Shown: positions 1-8,454, counted from the stretch's first letter. The stretch is 64,000 nucleotides of DNA from Bhargavaea beijingensis (GCF_900101985.1 NZ_FNAR01000012.1:21088-85087); one strand, 5' to 3'. A program made the numbers and translations. Notes: generated by a model not told the origin, from the sequence alone.

Positions 1-525
1 CTGCCCGTACAGCCGATCCATGTTCCTGAATCCCTGTTCGAAAATATCCATGAAATCATCTCCGTAGATGTTGCGGATCACGGCCATCAGTTCGATGAAC
101 TCGGGGAAACGTCCGTAAAGCTGGCGCACGGGAAGGGAGCCTGTTAAAACAGAATGTTCTGTGTCAAAATAATGGTTGTTGATCTCGAGCAGGAGCTTAC
201 TGCCCTGTCCGGTCACTTCAACATATGTACTGCGCTTGTCATCTTCCCGTTTTGAGAAAGACAAATAACCGCGTTCCTCCAATTTTTTTGAAAAGTTGAA
301 TGCTGTTGACACATGCATGACGCCGAACTTCGCAACTTCAGAGATGGTCGCGCCTTTGAGATGCGCTGCAATCCAGAGAATGTGATGTTCATTGATGTTC
401 AGGCCGAATGGCTTGATCCAATGCTGCCAGTCTTTTTCCACGGCTTTCCACAGTGCTTTTGAAAGCTGGGCCATCCGCTGGCTGTACAACATGGCTTCTG
501 GCATTGTATAGGATTGTTCTGCCAA
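1..525 (-). CDS. scoC: MarR-family regulator ScoC/Hpr (3' end off the window)
   Basis: This is a transition-state regulator that in B. subtilis represses protease and sporulation genes. Translation from a TTG at 523-525 gives 175 codons open to the left edge; the B. subtilis protein is about 203 residues, so roughly 28 residues are missing. The start is TTG because a GGTGG-type ribosome site lies just upstream and no ATG fits. A winged-helix region is visible around residues 40-105 ([19 protein letters not shown], then [17 protein letters not shown]). The order scoC, yhaH, trpP, hit, ecsAB is the same as in B. subtilis, which supports orthology. Confidence 0.9.
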   Translation of the reverse strand, partial: MAEQSYTMPEAMLYSQRMAQLSKALWKAVEKDWQHWIKPFGLNINEHHILWIAAHLKGATISEVAKFGVMHVSTAFNFSKKLEERGYLSFSKREDDKRSTYVEVTGQGSKLLLEINNHYFDTEHSVLTGSLPVRQLYGRFPEFIELMAVIRNIYGDDFMDIFEQGFRNMDRLYGQ

Positions 526-565
526 GTCCCCACCTTCTTTCTCAATCTTCGGATAGTTTATAAAT

Positions 566-616
566 AGTATATCAGTAAAATACATAGGAAAGAAGGGTTT
601 CCGTAACAATCGTTAC
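566..616 (-). promoter_or_regulatory. scoC promoter (extended -10) with an upstream palindrome
   Basis: Read on the minus strand, TGATATACT (566-574) is an extended -10 element about 40 bases before the scoC start; a weak -35 (TTCTTT) sits 17 bases upstream. Further upstream, GTAAC-N4-GTTAC at 603-616 is an inverted repeat that could bind a regulator. Promoter assignment is by motif only. Confidence 0.45.
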
Positions 617-687
617 ATTTTGAGAGTGAAGGAGGAAATCCGGGGCCGTTCATGGTGGGGGAAGGTAAGGAGAGAAATGCAATAGAG

Positions 688-729
688 AAGGACTCCAGCC
701 GGTTTCACCGGGCTTTTGGAGTCCTTTTG
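688..729. terminator. Hairpin downstream of yhaH
   Basis: AAGGACTCC at 688-696 pairs with GGAGTCCTT at 718-726. It follows the yhaH gene on the minus strand; the T-run is stronger on the plus strand, so its direction is uncertain. Confidence 0.55.
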
Positions 730-824
730 ACCCGGGAAAACCGCCGGGTGGATGCAGGTTATGAGGGAGACGGCCAGAGTCGCGGATTGGTCTCTGCTGC
801 CTGAATATTATTATCGGCAGAGCC

Positions 825-1187
825 TCATTTCTTGATAGTGCTGACCGCCTGTTCCAGCTCGGCGATGGAAGTCTGGATCTGCTGGACACGCTTCTGGATC
901 CTTTCGCGGTTCAGTTCCGAGTCGCGGTTCCAGATATCAACCGATGTTTTCAGCTCATCCGCAACTTCCGGTAAGCGGTCTTTTGCTTCGTTGACCAGAT
1001 GCTTGACCGAAGCCTTCAGGTCATTCGTTTTCGCTTTTACATCTTCGATTTTCGGTTTCAGATTGTCGGACGAGCTCTTGACCGAATAGCGCAGCTCTTT
1101 GCCGGACTGAGGCGCGCTCAGCAGGACCGCTGCGGCGCTTCCGGCGGCACCGGCGAGGAATCCGAGGAAAAATGATGATGCTTTCAT
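825..1187 (-). CDS. yhaH: YtxH-domain protein (YhaH-like)
   Basis: A 120-residue protein with an N-terminal hydrophobic, Gly/Ala-rich segment (residues 5-24, FFLGFLAGAAGSAAAVLLSA) followed by a long charged, probably coiled-coil region. This is the usual architecture of the YtxH family, small stress- or envelope-associated proteins of unclear biochemistry. The motif SAPQSGKELR right after the membrane segment is typical. The gene lies between scoC and trpP as in B. subtilis. ATG start at 1185-1187 with GGGAGAG upstream. Confidence 0.8.
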   Translation of the reverse strand: MKASSFFLGFLAGAAGSAAAVLLSAPQSGKELRYSVKSSSDNLKPKIEDVKAKTNDLKASVKHLVNEAKDRLPEVADELKTSVDIWNRDSELNRERIQKRVQQIQTSIAELEQAVSTIKK

Positions 1188-1270
1188 GAGAGCACTCTCC
1201 CTTCTCTATATCGTTCAATATTCCTTTCCGCTTCTTTATTAAAACATGCAAAGAGTGGAGGACACAACAA

Positions 1271-1306
1271 ACGGACACCCCGGCAGCTCCCTGCCGGGGT
1301 GTCCGT
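1271..1306 (-). terminator. Terminator of trpP
   Basis: A perfect 16-bp stem (1271-1286 with 1291-1306, loop CTCC) lies six bases beyond the trpP stop and is followed on the minus strand by TTTGTTGTG. Confidence 0.8.
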
Positions 1307-1311
1307 TCCGA

Positions 1312-1836
1312 TCAGTGGGACGGGGCAGGCGCGTAGTTCGAGCGCTGCGCAAGCCGGAGAACGATCGGATAGATGATAAAGAAGGCGATGGCATTCATAA
1401 CGATGGCCGGCAGGACGACCGTCAGGAACAGCGCCAGGAACGGGAAGTCCCCGCCGAGCAAGAAAATCGCGACGGACAGGAAAATCGAACCCGACAGGAC
1501 CGTTCCAAGCGCGGCCAGAACTGTTGCCGCGGCCAGTTTGTCGGCGAGTTTCCCGAGAAGGAGCACCACGCCGAAGAAGACGATCCCGGTCACCGTCTTG
1601 TCGATGACGTTCGGGATGAATCCGCCGGGGAATGTCGTGAACAGGCCGGACAGGATGCCGGTCGACACGGACATGACGAGTACGCTCCTGATGTCGCGGA
1701 ACAGCAGGATGCCGATGAACATCATCGTCAGCATAAAGTCCGGCTTCATGCCCCCGTTAATCCCCGGGATCACCAGGTACAGCGCCGTCCCGATCCCGAT
1801 CAGTAAAGCCATCAAAACCAGATTTTTCGTTTTCAT
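1312..1836 (-). CDS. trpP: Tryptophan transporter TrpP (YhaG family)
   Basis: A 174-residue integral membrane protein with about five to six hydrophobic segments, matching the TrpP/YhaG family of tryptophan importers in length and sequence (for example GINGGMKPDFMLTMMF and FPGGFIPNVIDK). It sits between yhaH and hit as in B. subtilis (serC, present there, is missing). The leader carries phased UAG/GAG triplets overlapping the ribosome-binding site, the arrangement by which TRAP represses trpP translation in B. subtilis, so tryptophan-dependent translational control is likely. Confidence 0.88.
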   Translation of the reverse strand: MKTKNLVLMALLIGIGTALYLVIPGINGGMKPDFMLTMMFIGILLFRDIRSVLVMSVSTGILSGLFTTFPGGFIPNVIDKTVTGIVFFGVVLLLGKLADKLAAATVLAALGTVLSGSIFLSVAIFLLGGDFPFLALFLTVVLPAIVMNAIAFFIIYPIVLRLAQRSNYAPAPSH

Positions 1837-1838
1837 TG

Positions 1839-1886
1839 CTCATCTCTCCTCAGCTAAGCTAAATTTGCTACCCCCGGCGTGCCCTC
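1839..1886 (-). promoter_or_regulatory. Probable TRAP-binding triplet array over the trpP ribosome-binding site
   Basis: In the trpP leader (minus strand) five triplets, UAG-UAG-GAG-GAG-GAG, occur at 1861-1859, 1856-1854, 1851-1849, 1846-1844 and 1841-1839, each separated by exactly two bases. A further UAG lies at 1870-1868 and a GAG at 1886-1884. The last GAG ends two bases before the ATG, so the array covers the ribosome-binding site. TRAP binds (G/U)AG repeats spaced by two or three bases, and in B. subtilis it represses trpP this way. Presence of an mtrB gene in this genome is not visible here. Confidence 0.75.
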
Positions 1887-1913
1887 ATGGCCGACAGCGG
1901 GTTGCGTAGTCCG

Positions 1914-1942
1914 ATTGTACCGTTTTTGGTTGGAAATTTCAA
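1914..1942 (-). promoter_or_regulatory. trpP promoter
   Basis: On the minus strand TTGAAA (1942-1937), a 17-base spacer and TACAAT (1919-1914) make a good sigma-A promoter. It would start a leader of about 70 bases that contains the whole triplet array. Confidence 0.65.
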
Positions 1943-1946
1943 TCCA

Positions 1947-2375
1947 TCAGTTTTTAATCTGTGCTCCGATCGCTTCGGCGATTTCCTTCAATTTTTCTTT
2001 CGGGAATTCGTCTTCCTTTGTTTCCCAATGCAGCCCGAACCCGTCCGTCTGGCGGTCGTAGCGCGGGATGAAGTGGAGGTGGAAGTGATAGACGCTCTGG
2101 CTGGCCGCCGCTCCGGTGTTGTTCAGCAGGTTCATGCCGGCCGGCTCGAACTCGGCTTTCAGTGCGCGGGCGATCTTTGGTGCTGCCGAGAACAGCTGTG
2201 CCGCTTCGTCTTCGCTGAACTCATAAATGTTCTCGCGGTGCACTTTCGGAATCAGCAGGACATGGCCTTTCGTCGTCGGCATAATGTCCATGAACGCAAG
2301 GACGTGCTCGTCTTCATAAACTTTGGCTGCCGGAATTTCCCCTTCCACCATCTTGCAGAAAATGCATTCTGTCAT
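1947..2375 (-). CDS. hit: HIT-family nucleotide-binding hydrolase
   Basis: A 142-residue histidine-triad protein. The catalytic signature HFHLHFIPR (HxHxHxx) is near residue 98 and the N-terminal CIFCKMVEGEIPAAKVYED block is typical of Hit/HinT proteins, which hydrolyse nucleotide phosphoramidates. The gene is divergent from ecsA, as in B. subtilis, sharing an intergenic region of about 130 bases. ATG at 2373-2375 preceded by GGGAGATG. Confidence 0.92.
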   Translation of the reverse strand: MTECIFCKMVEGEIPAAKVYEDEHVLAFMDIMPTTKGHVLLIPKVHRENIYEFSEDEAAQLFSAAPKIARALKAEFEPAGMNLLNNTGAAASQSVYHFHLHFIPRYDRQTDGFGLHWETKEDEFPKEKLKEIAEAIGAQIKN

Positions 2376-2503
2376 TGGTCAACATCTCCCTTTTTCATAT
2401 CATGACAACAGTTTAACATATATTATTCTGAAAACGGAGGACAGGCATGGAAGGAAAACCCGTCCGGGATTTGATAAAATGGAGGCAAGAATGGGGTGGA
2501 AAC

Positions 2504-3253
2504 ATGAACGTATTGGAAGTGGAAAGGATTACCGGCGGGTATACGCGCAAGCCGGTACTTCACGATCTGTCATTTGAAGTGGGCCCGGGCGAACTGGTCG
2601 GGCTGATCGGACTGAACGGAGCCGGGAAAAGCACGACGATCAAGCATATCATCGGGCTCATGGAGCCGTCGGAAGGCGAGATCCGGATCGGCGGGACGGC
2701 TTTCCGTGATGATCCGGAGAAATACAGGAGCTCGTTTTCTTATATCCCCGAGACGCCGGTGCTCTATGACGAGCTGACGCTCCGTGAGCACCTGGAGCTG
2801 ACGGCGATGGCTTACGGCATACCGAAAGATGTGTTCGAGGCGAGGTCAGCTGCGCTTCTGCGCGAATTCAGGATGGAAAAGCGGCTCCGGTGGTTCCCGT
2901 CGCATTTCTCGAAGGGCATGAGACAGAAGGTAATGATCATGTGCGCGTTCCTCGTGAACCCGTCGCTCTATATCATCGATGAGCCGTTTGTCGGGCTCGA
3001 CCCGCTCGGCATCCGCTCCTTGCTTGAGCAGATGAGCGAGAAAAAGGCGGACGGGGCGTCCGTTCTCATGTCGACGCATATTCTCGCAACTGCCGAGAAG
3101 TACTGCGACCGGATCCTGCTGCTGCATGAAGGCCGGCTGCGCGCGGCAGGAACGATGGACCAGCTGCGTGAGCAGTTCGGCATGCCGGGTGCGACGCTCG
3201 ACGACTTGTATATCGAGATGGCAGGGGAGCCGGACGATGGGCAGCCTGCGTGA
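2504..3253 (+). CDS. ecsA: ABC transporter ATP-binding protein EcsA
   Basis: ATPase of the EcsAB ABC system, which in B. subtilis affects secretion, competence and intramembrane proteolysis. The 249-residue product has Walker A GLNGAGKST, a signature region FSKGMRQKVMI, Walker B LYIIDEPFVGLDP and the H-loop STHI. The start at 2504 (MNVLEVERITGGYTRKPVL) was chosen over an in-frame ATG at 2447 because it aligns with the B. subtilis N-terminus and has GGGGTGG upstream. It overlaps ecsB by 17 bases, indicating translational coupling. Confidence 0.92.
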   Translation: MNVLEVERITGGYTRKPVLHDLSFEVGPGELVGLIGLNGAGKSTTIKHIIGLMEPSEGEIRIGGTAFRDDPEKYRSSFSYIPETPVLYDELTLREHLELTAMAYGIPKDVFEARSAALLREFRMEKRLRWFPSHFSKGMRQKVMIMCAFLVNPSLYIIDEPFVGLDPLGIRSLLEQMSEKKADGASVLMSTHILATAEKYCDRILLLHEGRLRAAGTMDQLREQFGMPGATLDDLYIEMAGEPDDGQPA

Positions 3254-4436
3254 TGTGTGGCGCAGCCGCTTCATCCATTACACGGAGGAGCTGCAGCGCT
3301 ACACGAAGTTCATCTTTACCGGTCATCTCGCCATCGTCCTTGTGTTTTTGATCGGAGCGGGGGGATATGCGTATAGCGACTGGCTGAAAACGATACCGGC
3401 AGACTTTCCGGCCGCTCCGCTGGCAGGGGTCATTCTGGCCGCGATCCTCGCCTACGCGCCGCCCGCCACACTGCTCAAAGAAGCGGACGCCGTCTTTTTC
3501 CTGCCGATGGAGGAAAAGCTCGGCGGCTATATGCAGAGTGCGCTTAAATGGACGTCCGTTTCGGGGATCCTGCTGCCGGTGCTTGCGTTCGTCGTCTCGG
3601 TTCCTTTGCTGAACGCGGTTTACGGACTCAAAGGGTTCGGCATGCTCGCTCTCGTGATCGGCATTGTGGCACTCCATGTCTGGAATGTGCGCACAGAATT
3701 CGCCCACCGCTGGGGGGAGCAGGGAGAGGGGGCGTGGGGCGACCGCGCCATCCGCTTTGTCCTGACGGCAATCCCGCTTGTTGCCGCCATGTACGGCAAA
3801 TGGTGGCTCGGCGCGGCACTGCTGATTCCGATCGTCGTGTACGGCGTGCTGAAGCAGCGGACGAGCGAAGGCAAGCCGTTCCCGTTCCTCCACTTTATCG
3901 AGCTGGAGCGAGGACGGATGAGCCGCTTCTACCGGTTTGCCAACCAGTTCACCGATGTCCCGCATCTTCGCGGGGCGGTCCACCGGAGAGCGTGGCTCGA
4001 CTGGGCGTACGGAAACGCCGCATTTGAATCCGAAGCCGCCCCGCGCTACCTCGCGATGCGGACCTTTATCCGGTCGGACGATCTGTTCCTGCTGTGGGTG
4101 CGCCTGACCGCCATCTCGATGATCGGCGCGCTCTTTATCCCGATGCCGGCGGTCGCCGCCGTCTTCAGCGGCGCGCTCGCCTTTGCGACGGCCTACCAGC
4201 TGCGTGACGCCCTTGCCAGCCAGCATGAGTTCAGGATGGACCGGCTTTATCCGGTGACGGATGCGGTGCGTGCCTCGGCAGTCCGCCGCACGGTCCGAAG
4301 CGTGCAGGTGGTACAGGCTGTGTTTGTTCTGGCGGCGGCGTGGTTCCAGTACGGCATGGGAGCCGGGATGCTGGTGCTTGCGGTTGCTGTCCTGGTCGTG
4401 TCTGAAGTCACGCTCCGGTTATCGGGGAAGAAATGA
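3237..4436 (+). CDS. ecsB: ABC transporter permease EcsB
   Basis: A 399-residue membrane protein (B. subtilis EcsB is 408), the membrane partner of EcsA. Several hydrophobic segments are visible, including FTGHLAIVLVFLIGAGGYAY near residue 30 and pairs near the middle and C-terminus. The start is the ATG at 3237, inside the end of ecsA (MGSLRDVWRSRFIHYTEELQ); longer reading of the frame would lie entirely within ecsA. No ecsC follows; a terminator closes the operon. Confidence 0.88.
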   Translation: MGSLRDVWRSRFIHYTEELQRYTKFIFTGHLAIVLVFLIGAGGYAYSDWLKTIPADFPAAPLAGVILAAILAYAPPATLLKEADAVFFLPMEEKLGGYMQSALKWTSVSGILLPVLAFVVSVPLLNAVYGLKGFGMLALVIGIVALHVWNVRTEFAHRWGEQGEGAWGDRAIRFVLTAIPLVAAMYGKWWLGAALLIPIVVYGVLKQRTSEGKPFPFLHFIELERGRMSRFYRFANQFTDVPHLRGAVHRRAWLDWAYGNAAFESEAAPRYLAMRTFIRSDDLFLLWVRLTAISMIGALFIPMPAVAAVFSGALAFATAYQLRDALASQHEFRMDRLYPVTDAVRASAVRRTVRSVQVVQAVFVLAAAWFQYGMGAGMLVLAVAVLVVSEVTLRLSGKK

Positions 4437-4443
4437 CAGATGT

Positions 4444-4481
4444 AAAAGGCTTCGCGTCCATGGGGGACGCGGAGCCTTTTT
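4444..4481 (+). terminator. Terminator of ecsAB
   Basis: A 16-bp stem (4444-4459 with 4465-4480, two mismatches) ends in TTTTT, eight bases after the ecsB stop. Confidence 0.85.
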
Positions 4482-4497
4482 GGGGGTGGACTTAGGT

Positions 4498-4581
4498 GAG
4501 TGCTCCGAAAGCGGGGTTGAGTGCTTTGAAATTGCGGATGAGTACATCGAAACAGTAGGCGGGTGCATCGAATGGAGATGC
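4498..4581. repeat. Four tandem 21-bp units (array A)
   Basis: Units start at 4498, 4519, 4540 and 4561, exactly 21 bases apart, each beginning GAGTGCTCCGAA, GAGTGCTTTGAA, GAGTACATCGAA or GGGTGCATCGAA followed by a variable part. The array lies between two convergent genes, and its last unit forms one arm of the downstream terminator hairpin. Related arrays occur at 8344, 32387, 42585 and 62880. Confidence 0.8.
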
Positions 4582-4588
4582 ACCCGCC
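4558..4588 (-). terminator. Terminator of the C45-like hydrolase gene
   Basis: GGCGGGTGCATC (4558-4569) pairs perfectly with GATGCACCCGCC (4577-4588), 15 bases past the stop codon on the minus strand. The T-run is weak (TACTGTTTC). Confidence 0.6.
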
Positions 4589-4603
4589 TATCGGTATTGC
4601 CGT

Positions 4604-5656
4604 TCAGTTCCGCAGTTTTTCCATATTCGCAAATCCGATGTCCGTGTCGACATGACCCGTGATGGTCGACTTATCCATGTCTTCACCGCTAAGCCAGTTG
4701 CCGAAATCGAATTCAACCGGCCCCGTGTCTCCGCAGAGCGCAAACCAGGCTGTGAGTTTCTCCGGGAAGTAGGCGGAAGTGTGGATGGTGCCGGCCCAGC
4801 TTTTGTAATTGTCGGCGAAGACGCCTTTGTCGGTATCGTTCAGGAGCCGCCAAGCCTGTTCGGCATCCGTTAGGGCCTCCGGCCGCTCTTTCATGGCGTC
4901 CATCCGCTCGATGGAATCTTTCAGGTAGCGGCGGTTTTCCTCGGTCTGCTGTTCAAAGTGGTTTGTGCAGTAGGCGGAATCGCGGGCGATGACGCCTCGC
5001 GGTCCCGCTTCAACCAGGGCGCGGTTGCCGGTTTTGTCGAGCAGGTTGTAGCTGAATGATCCGCGGTGGGGGAGGTCACGGAGAAAACGCACGGCTTCCT
5101 CCACATCCGCGCAGGTTTCCAGGATCAGGCGGCCGACCATCCAGCAGACAAATCCGTCGCCGGGCCGTTTCCGGTTCGTGAAGTTGTAGCCCATCGAAAG
5201 GCCCTTCCCGTTCATACCGTCCATCCGGCCGGTGATCCGCTGGGCAGGGCCGATGATGGCATAACCCCCGTCATCGGGCTGGAAGACGGTATAAAGCCCC
5301 TCGTAGGTGTTCGGATGGAAGTCGTAGTTCCGCACCATGAAATCGGCTCCTGTAAGTACGGAGCATCCCGCGCGGACAGGTTCCGTCCGGTAACCGCCGA
5401 AATCCCGGAGTATCTCTTCCATCGGCAGATTAAGCGCGTCCCGCATGCCGTTCAGTTCATCCCATAATTGCGGTGCATACCTGGTGAAGATGGATTTCGC
5501 TTCCCGGACATCAATCCGGAAACGGGGCTTCATCGTCCGCCATTTGGTCCTGCGGTTATGGAGCGTCAGGGAATCGCGCAGCCGCTCACCCTGAAGAAAG
5601 CCGAAGTCATAATGCGAGCCGCGGAACTGGATCACGTCGGCGTAGATTTCTCTCAT
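4604..5656 (-). CDS. C45-type autoproteolytic acyltransferase/hydrolase
   Basis: A 350-residue Ntn-hydrolase-like protein of the penicillin acyltransferase/choloylglycine hydrolase superfamily. Such enzymes cleave themselves to expose an N-terminal cysteine that hydrolyses or transfers amide bonds. The candidate nucleophile is the Cys in AGCSVLTG (about residue 98), followed by the typical MVRNYDFHPN strand and GMNGKGLSMGYNF loop. The start at 5656 has AAAGGATG eight bases upstream; an ATG nine bases earlier overlaps that site. The substrate cannot be told from sequence. It is a single gene with its own terminator. Confidence 0.75.
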   Translation of the reverse strand: MREIYADVIQFRGSHYDFGFLQGERLRDSLTLHNRRTKWRTMKPRFRIDVREAKSIFTRYAPQLWDELNGMRDALNLPMEEILRDFGGYRTEPVRAGCSVLTGADFMVRNYDFHPNTYEGLYTVFQPDDGGYAIIGPAQRITGRMDGMNGKGLSMGYNFTNRKRPGDGFVCWMVGRLILETCADVEEAVRFLRDLPHRGSFSYNLLDKTGNRALVEAGPRGVIARDSAYCTNHFEQQTEENRRYLKDSIERMDAMKERPEALTDAEQAWRLLNDTDKGVFADNYKSWAGTIHTSAYFPEKLTAWFALCGDTGPVEFDFGNWLSGEDMDKSTITGHVDTDIGFANMEKLRN

Positions 5657-5792
5657 CTGATTCATCCTTTACAACAGTCGTCTTTTTCATCTTGAGGCAC
5701 CTTGGTGCCGTCGGTCAAGAAGGGCAGGGGGAGACGAAGCATACGGTTCAGTGCATTTCCTTCCCCCCTGACAAGTAGTTCACCGAATAAAA

Positions 5793-5819
5793 AAGATACG
5801 AGAAAAAATCTCGTATCTT
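5793..5819 (-). terminator. Terminator of the VOC-protein gene
   Basis: AAGATACGAGA (5793-5803) pairs with TCTCGTATCTT (5809-5819) around an A5 loop; on the minus strand it is followed by TTTTTTATT. Confidence 0.85.
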
Positions 5820-5843
5820 GATAATACTGGTAGATCATACAAC

Positions 5844-6251
5844 CTATTGTACATACGACCTGTTCATTAATACGATCCGCCAACCATCAGGATCTTCTAT
5901 TGTAACGCCAAGCTCCTTCCAATATTCATTTTCGGGTTCAACTTCCGGAAACCCCATTTTCTTTAGTCGCTCTGATACTTTATCGATTTCATTTTTGTTC
6001 GTTATATAAAACACTAAAAGATTGTCTTTCGTCGGAGCGGGACAAGGGCTCCCATTAATATGACGAGTAAATTCCAAATGGTAGTCAACATCGGGCAAAC
6101 CAAAAAGCACTCCCTCATACCCGCGGTGACCTTTGAATTGTTGAATTTGTTTAAGTCCTAACCCATTCCCATAGAAATCTATGACCTCTTCAAATTTATC
6201 TGTCGGTCTGGCTATTCTAATTTGGGCTGCCGTAAAATGCTTGAATTCCAA
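5844..6251 (-). CDS. VOC-family (glyoxalase/bleomycin-resistance fold) protein, YycE-like
   Basis: A 135-residue protein with the paired beta-alpha-beta-beta-beta modules of the vicinal oxygen chelate superfamily: IRIARPTDKFEEVIDFYGNG at the N-terminus and GVTIEDPDGWRIVLMNR at the C-terminus. It resembles B. subtilis YycE. Candidate metal ligands include His in DYHLEFTRH. Function (dioxygenase, glyoxalase or drug binding) is not determinable. AT content is higher than in its neighbours, which may indicate recent acquisition. Confidence 0.75.
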   Translation of the reverse strand: MEFKHFTAAQIRIARPTDKFEEVIDFYGNGLGLKQIQQFKGHRGYEGVLFGLPDVDYHLEFTRHINGSPCPAPTKDNLLVFYITNKNEIDKVSERLKKMGFPEVEPENEYWKELGVTIEDPDGWRIVLMNRSYVQ

Positions 6252-6293
6252 CTCTGAAACAACTCCATCTTTGATAAACTTTAACGATTTGAC

Positions 6294-6893
6294 TTAAAGT
6301 TCTGCCTCGTATACCCGCACTTCATGGAGCCGGTAACAAATATCCGCCAGTTCTTCTTTTCGCTCGATCGGTGCTTCGAAGTTCAAGCTGCGAATGCCAA
6401 AAATATCACCGCAGTCCTGGAGATTGAGGAATTTCTTGAGTGTCGGATCGCCAAGACTGCCTTTCAGGTAAGCATTCAGGTAGGCTTCCTTGAAGACGAA
6501 ACCTTGCTTGAGGTACCACCGGGTAGCCTCAAGATCATCTTGTGTCCAGACTTCCACCCGGTGTACATGATTTTCCTTCAACCGTTTTTTCGCCGCATGC
6601 CACATGGCTGTTGCCAGACCCTGTCCTCTATAATCTGGCAGCACCCCCATGTGCCAGATGACACCGCCCCGATCACCTTTGAAGTAGCACACGTCTCCCT
6701 GTTTTTCTTCATACTCACAGTCCAGAAAACCGACCACCCCGTTATGATCGACTGCTACAATTTGAATGACGGGGTTGTCGTACTTTTCACGATCCCTTTG
6801 TACATCATCGAAGTAACTGCTGTCCATGAAGGAAAGTACCCGACAACGTAGCCAGGATGCTTGATCCTCTTCACGATAATCCCTGATTTTCAT
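6294..6893 (-). CDS. GNAT-family N-acetyltransferase
   Basis: A 199-residue acetyltransferase: the acetyl-CoA-binding motif A is seen as HMGVLPDYRGQGLATAMW (about residues 80-97) and motif B as TRWYLKQGFVFKEAY. The start at 6893 (MKIRDYREEDQASW) is set by GAGGAGGT six bases upstream; the frame stays open for 50 more codons but without a better start. A C-terminal extension of about 50 residues follows the GNAT core. Acceptor substrate unknown. Confidence 0.82.
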   Translation of the reverse strand: MKIRDYREEDQASWLRCRVLSFMDSSYFDDVQRDREKYDNPVIQIVAVDHNGVVGFLDCEYEEKQGDVCYFKGDRGGVIWHMGVLPDYRGQGLATAMWHAAKKRLKENHVHRVEVWTQDDLEATRWYLKQGFVFKEAYLNAYLKGSLGDPTLKKFLNLQDCGDIFGIRSLNFEAPIERKEELADICYRLHEVRVYEAEL

Positions 6894-7007
6894 GTAAGAC
6901 CTCCTCAATTTGTTGGAGGTTACGTTACTGTACGACCTCCACGTACCATGAATGAAGAAACAATATCCACACTTTTCATGGTTATCACCCCTTTCGATTT
7001 TGTGAAA

Positions 7008-7039
7008 ACACCCGAATACCTTGAGAAGGATTCGGGTGT
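7008..7039 (-). terminator. Terminator of yhaA
   Basis: ACACCCGAAT (7008-7017) pairs with ATTCGGGTGT (7030-7039), followed on the minus strand by TTTTCAC, just beyond the amidohydrolase stop. Confidence 0.8.
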
Positions 7040-7048
7040 GCATCTTGG

Positions 7049-8242
7049 TTATTCTCCCTGATACCCCGTCGCGGCAGAACCGAGGATTTTTGCGGCCAGT
7101 AGCATCGCGCGCTCATCAAAGTCGAAGCGCGGGTGGTGGTGGGGGTACGGTTCTTCCGGAGCGGCCCCGGTGAAGAAGAATGTCCCGGGAACGTTTTCGA
7201 GGTAGTAGGCGAAGTCCTCGCCGCCCATCTGAGGCGCGCCCTCGACGGCCTCCGCGTCTTCCAGGCCTTCGATCGTTTTCACGAGGAAGTCCGTCTCTGC
7301 CGCGTGGTTGACCACTGCCGGATAGCCGCGGACGTAGAGGCAGTTGATCTGGCTGTCTGTGGAGAGAGCAGTCCCTTCGACAACGCGGGCGATCTCTTTC
7401 TCCATCAGATCACGGATCTCCGGCTTGAATGTCCGGACGGTCCCTTTGAGTACGGCGGAATCGGCGATGACATTGAACGCATTTTCCGCAACGAATGAAC
7501 CGACAGACAGCACTGCAGATTCGATCGGATCCACACGGCGGGAGACGAGCTGCTGGAGGTTCTGGACCAGCTGGGAGCCGATCACGATGGCATCCTTTGT
7601 CTGGTGCGGGTTCGCGCCGTGCCCGCCGCGGCCCTGTATCTTGATCTCGAACCGGTCGGCCGCCGCCATGATCGGGCCGGTACGGTACTCCACCGTACCG
7701 TAAGGTGTCTGCGCCCAGAGGTGTGTGCCGAAGATGGCATCGACGCCGTCCAGGCAGCCGTCCTCGATCATCGAGATGGCGCCGCCCGGAGCGTATTCCT
7801 CCGCGTGCTGGTGGATCATCACATACTCGCCGGCCAGCTCATCACGGAGTTCGTGCAGCGCTTTTGCAAGCAATAGGAGAGTCGCCGTATGGCCGTCGTG
7901 TCCGCATGCATGCATAACCCCGTCAACAGTCGACTTGTACGCGACGTCTTTCTGGTCCTGGATCGGGAGGGCATCAAAATCGGCGCGCAGGGCGACCGTC
8001 TTGCCGGGCTTTGTTCCCCTGATGCGCGCAACGACACCGTTGCCGCCGACATTCGCGCGGAACTCCACGCCAAGCTCCGTATAGAAGTCCTGGATATATT
8101 GGGCGGTTTTATATTCTTTGAACGAAAGCTCCGGGTGCATATGCAGGTAGCGGCGGATCTGGATCATATCCGCTTGGGAAGCTTCCAGTTTGGAGTAAAG
8201 GCGATCCTGCAAGCTTTCGGTGCTCACTGTCTGTTCGGTCAT
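7049..8242 (-). CDS. yhaA: M20-family amidohydrolase (YhaA-like)
   Basis: A 397-residue zinc/manganese-dependent amidohydrolase of the M20D group (N-acyl-amino-acid amidohydrolases). Metal-binding and catalytic motifs are visible: HMHPELSFKEY, MHACGHDGHTA, the Glu pair in HQHAEEYAPGG, and HHHPRFDFDE near the C-terminus; the dimerisation domain is about residues 190-300. In B. subtilis yhaA follows ecsC, so position also supports the name. Exact substrate is unknown. Confidence 0.85.
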   Translation of the reverse strand: MTEQTVSTESLQDRLYSKLEASQADMIQIRRYLHMHPELSFKEYKTAQYIQDFYTELGVEFRANVGGNGVVARIRGTKPGKTVALRADFDALPIQDQKDVAYKSTVDGVMHACGHDGHTATLLLLAKALHELRDELAGEYVMIHQHAEEYAPGGAISMIEDGCLDGVDAIFGTHLWAQTPYGTVEYRTGPIMAAADRFEIKIQGRGGHGANPHQTKDAIVIGSQLVQNLQQLVSRRVDPIESAVLSVGSFVAENAFNVIADSAVLKGTVRTFKPEIRDLMEKEIARVVEGTALSTDSQINCLYVRGYPAVVNHAAETDFLVKTIEGLEDAEAVEGAPQMGGEDFAYYLENVPGTFFFTGAAPEEPYPHHHPRFDFDERAMLLAAKILGSAATGYQGE

Positions 8243-8343
8243 TGCAATCCCTCCGGTAGGCGAAATAGTTTGAATGTTTATTATAGACCGCCTTTAGTGG
8301 AAGGGCAATAGCATGGGAAGTAGAAGTGCCGTGTCCGGGAATC

Positions 8344-8436
8344 GCGTGCGAAACAGAGGAGTTTGCGTGCGAAAATTTCATGCTCAATTAGTTCGCGTAC
8401 GAATCAAGGGAATTTGCGTGCGAAAACACCCGCCCC
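8344..8436. repeat. Degenerate 21-bp tandem repeat (array B)
   Basis: Units begin at 8344, 8365, 8395 and 8416 with GCGTGCGAAA, GCGTGCGAAA, GCGTACGAAT and GCGTGCGAAA. Spacings are 21, 30 and 21 bases. The array lies upstream of yhaA and downstream of hmoB. No gene or promoter function is evident. Confidence 0.7.
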
Positions 8437-8454
8437 CAATTCCCCCTAAACAAA

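Noticed and set aside
4604..5665. Start of the C45-like hydrolase gene at 5665
   Set aside because: The only ribosome-binding sequence overlaps that ATG; 5656 is correctly spaced.
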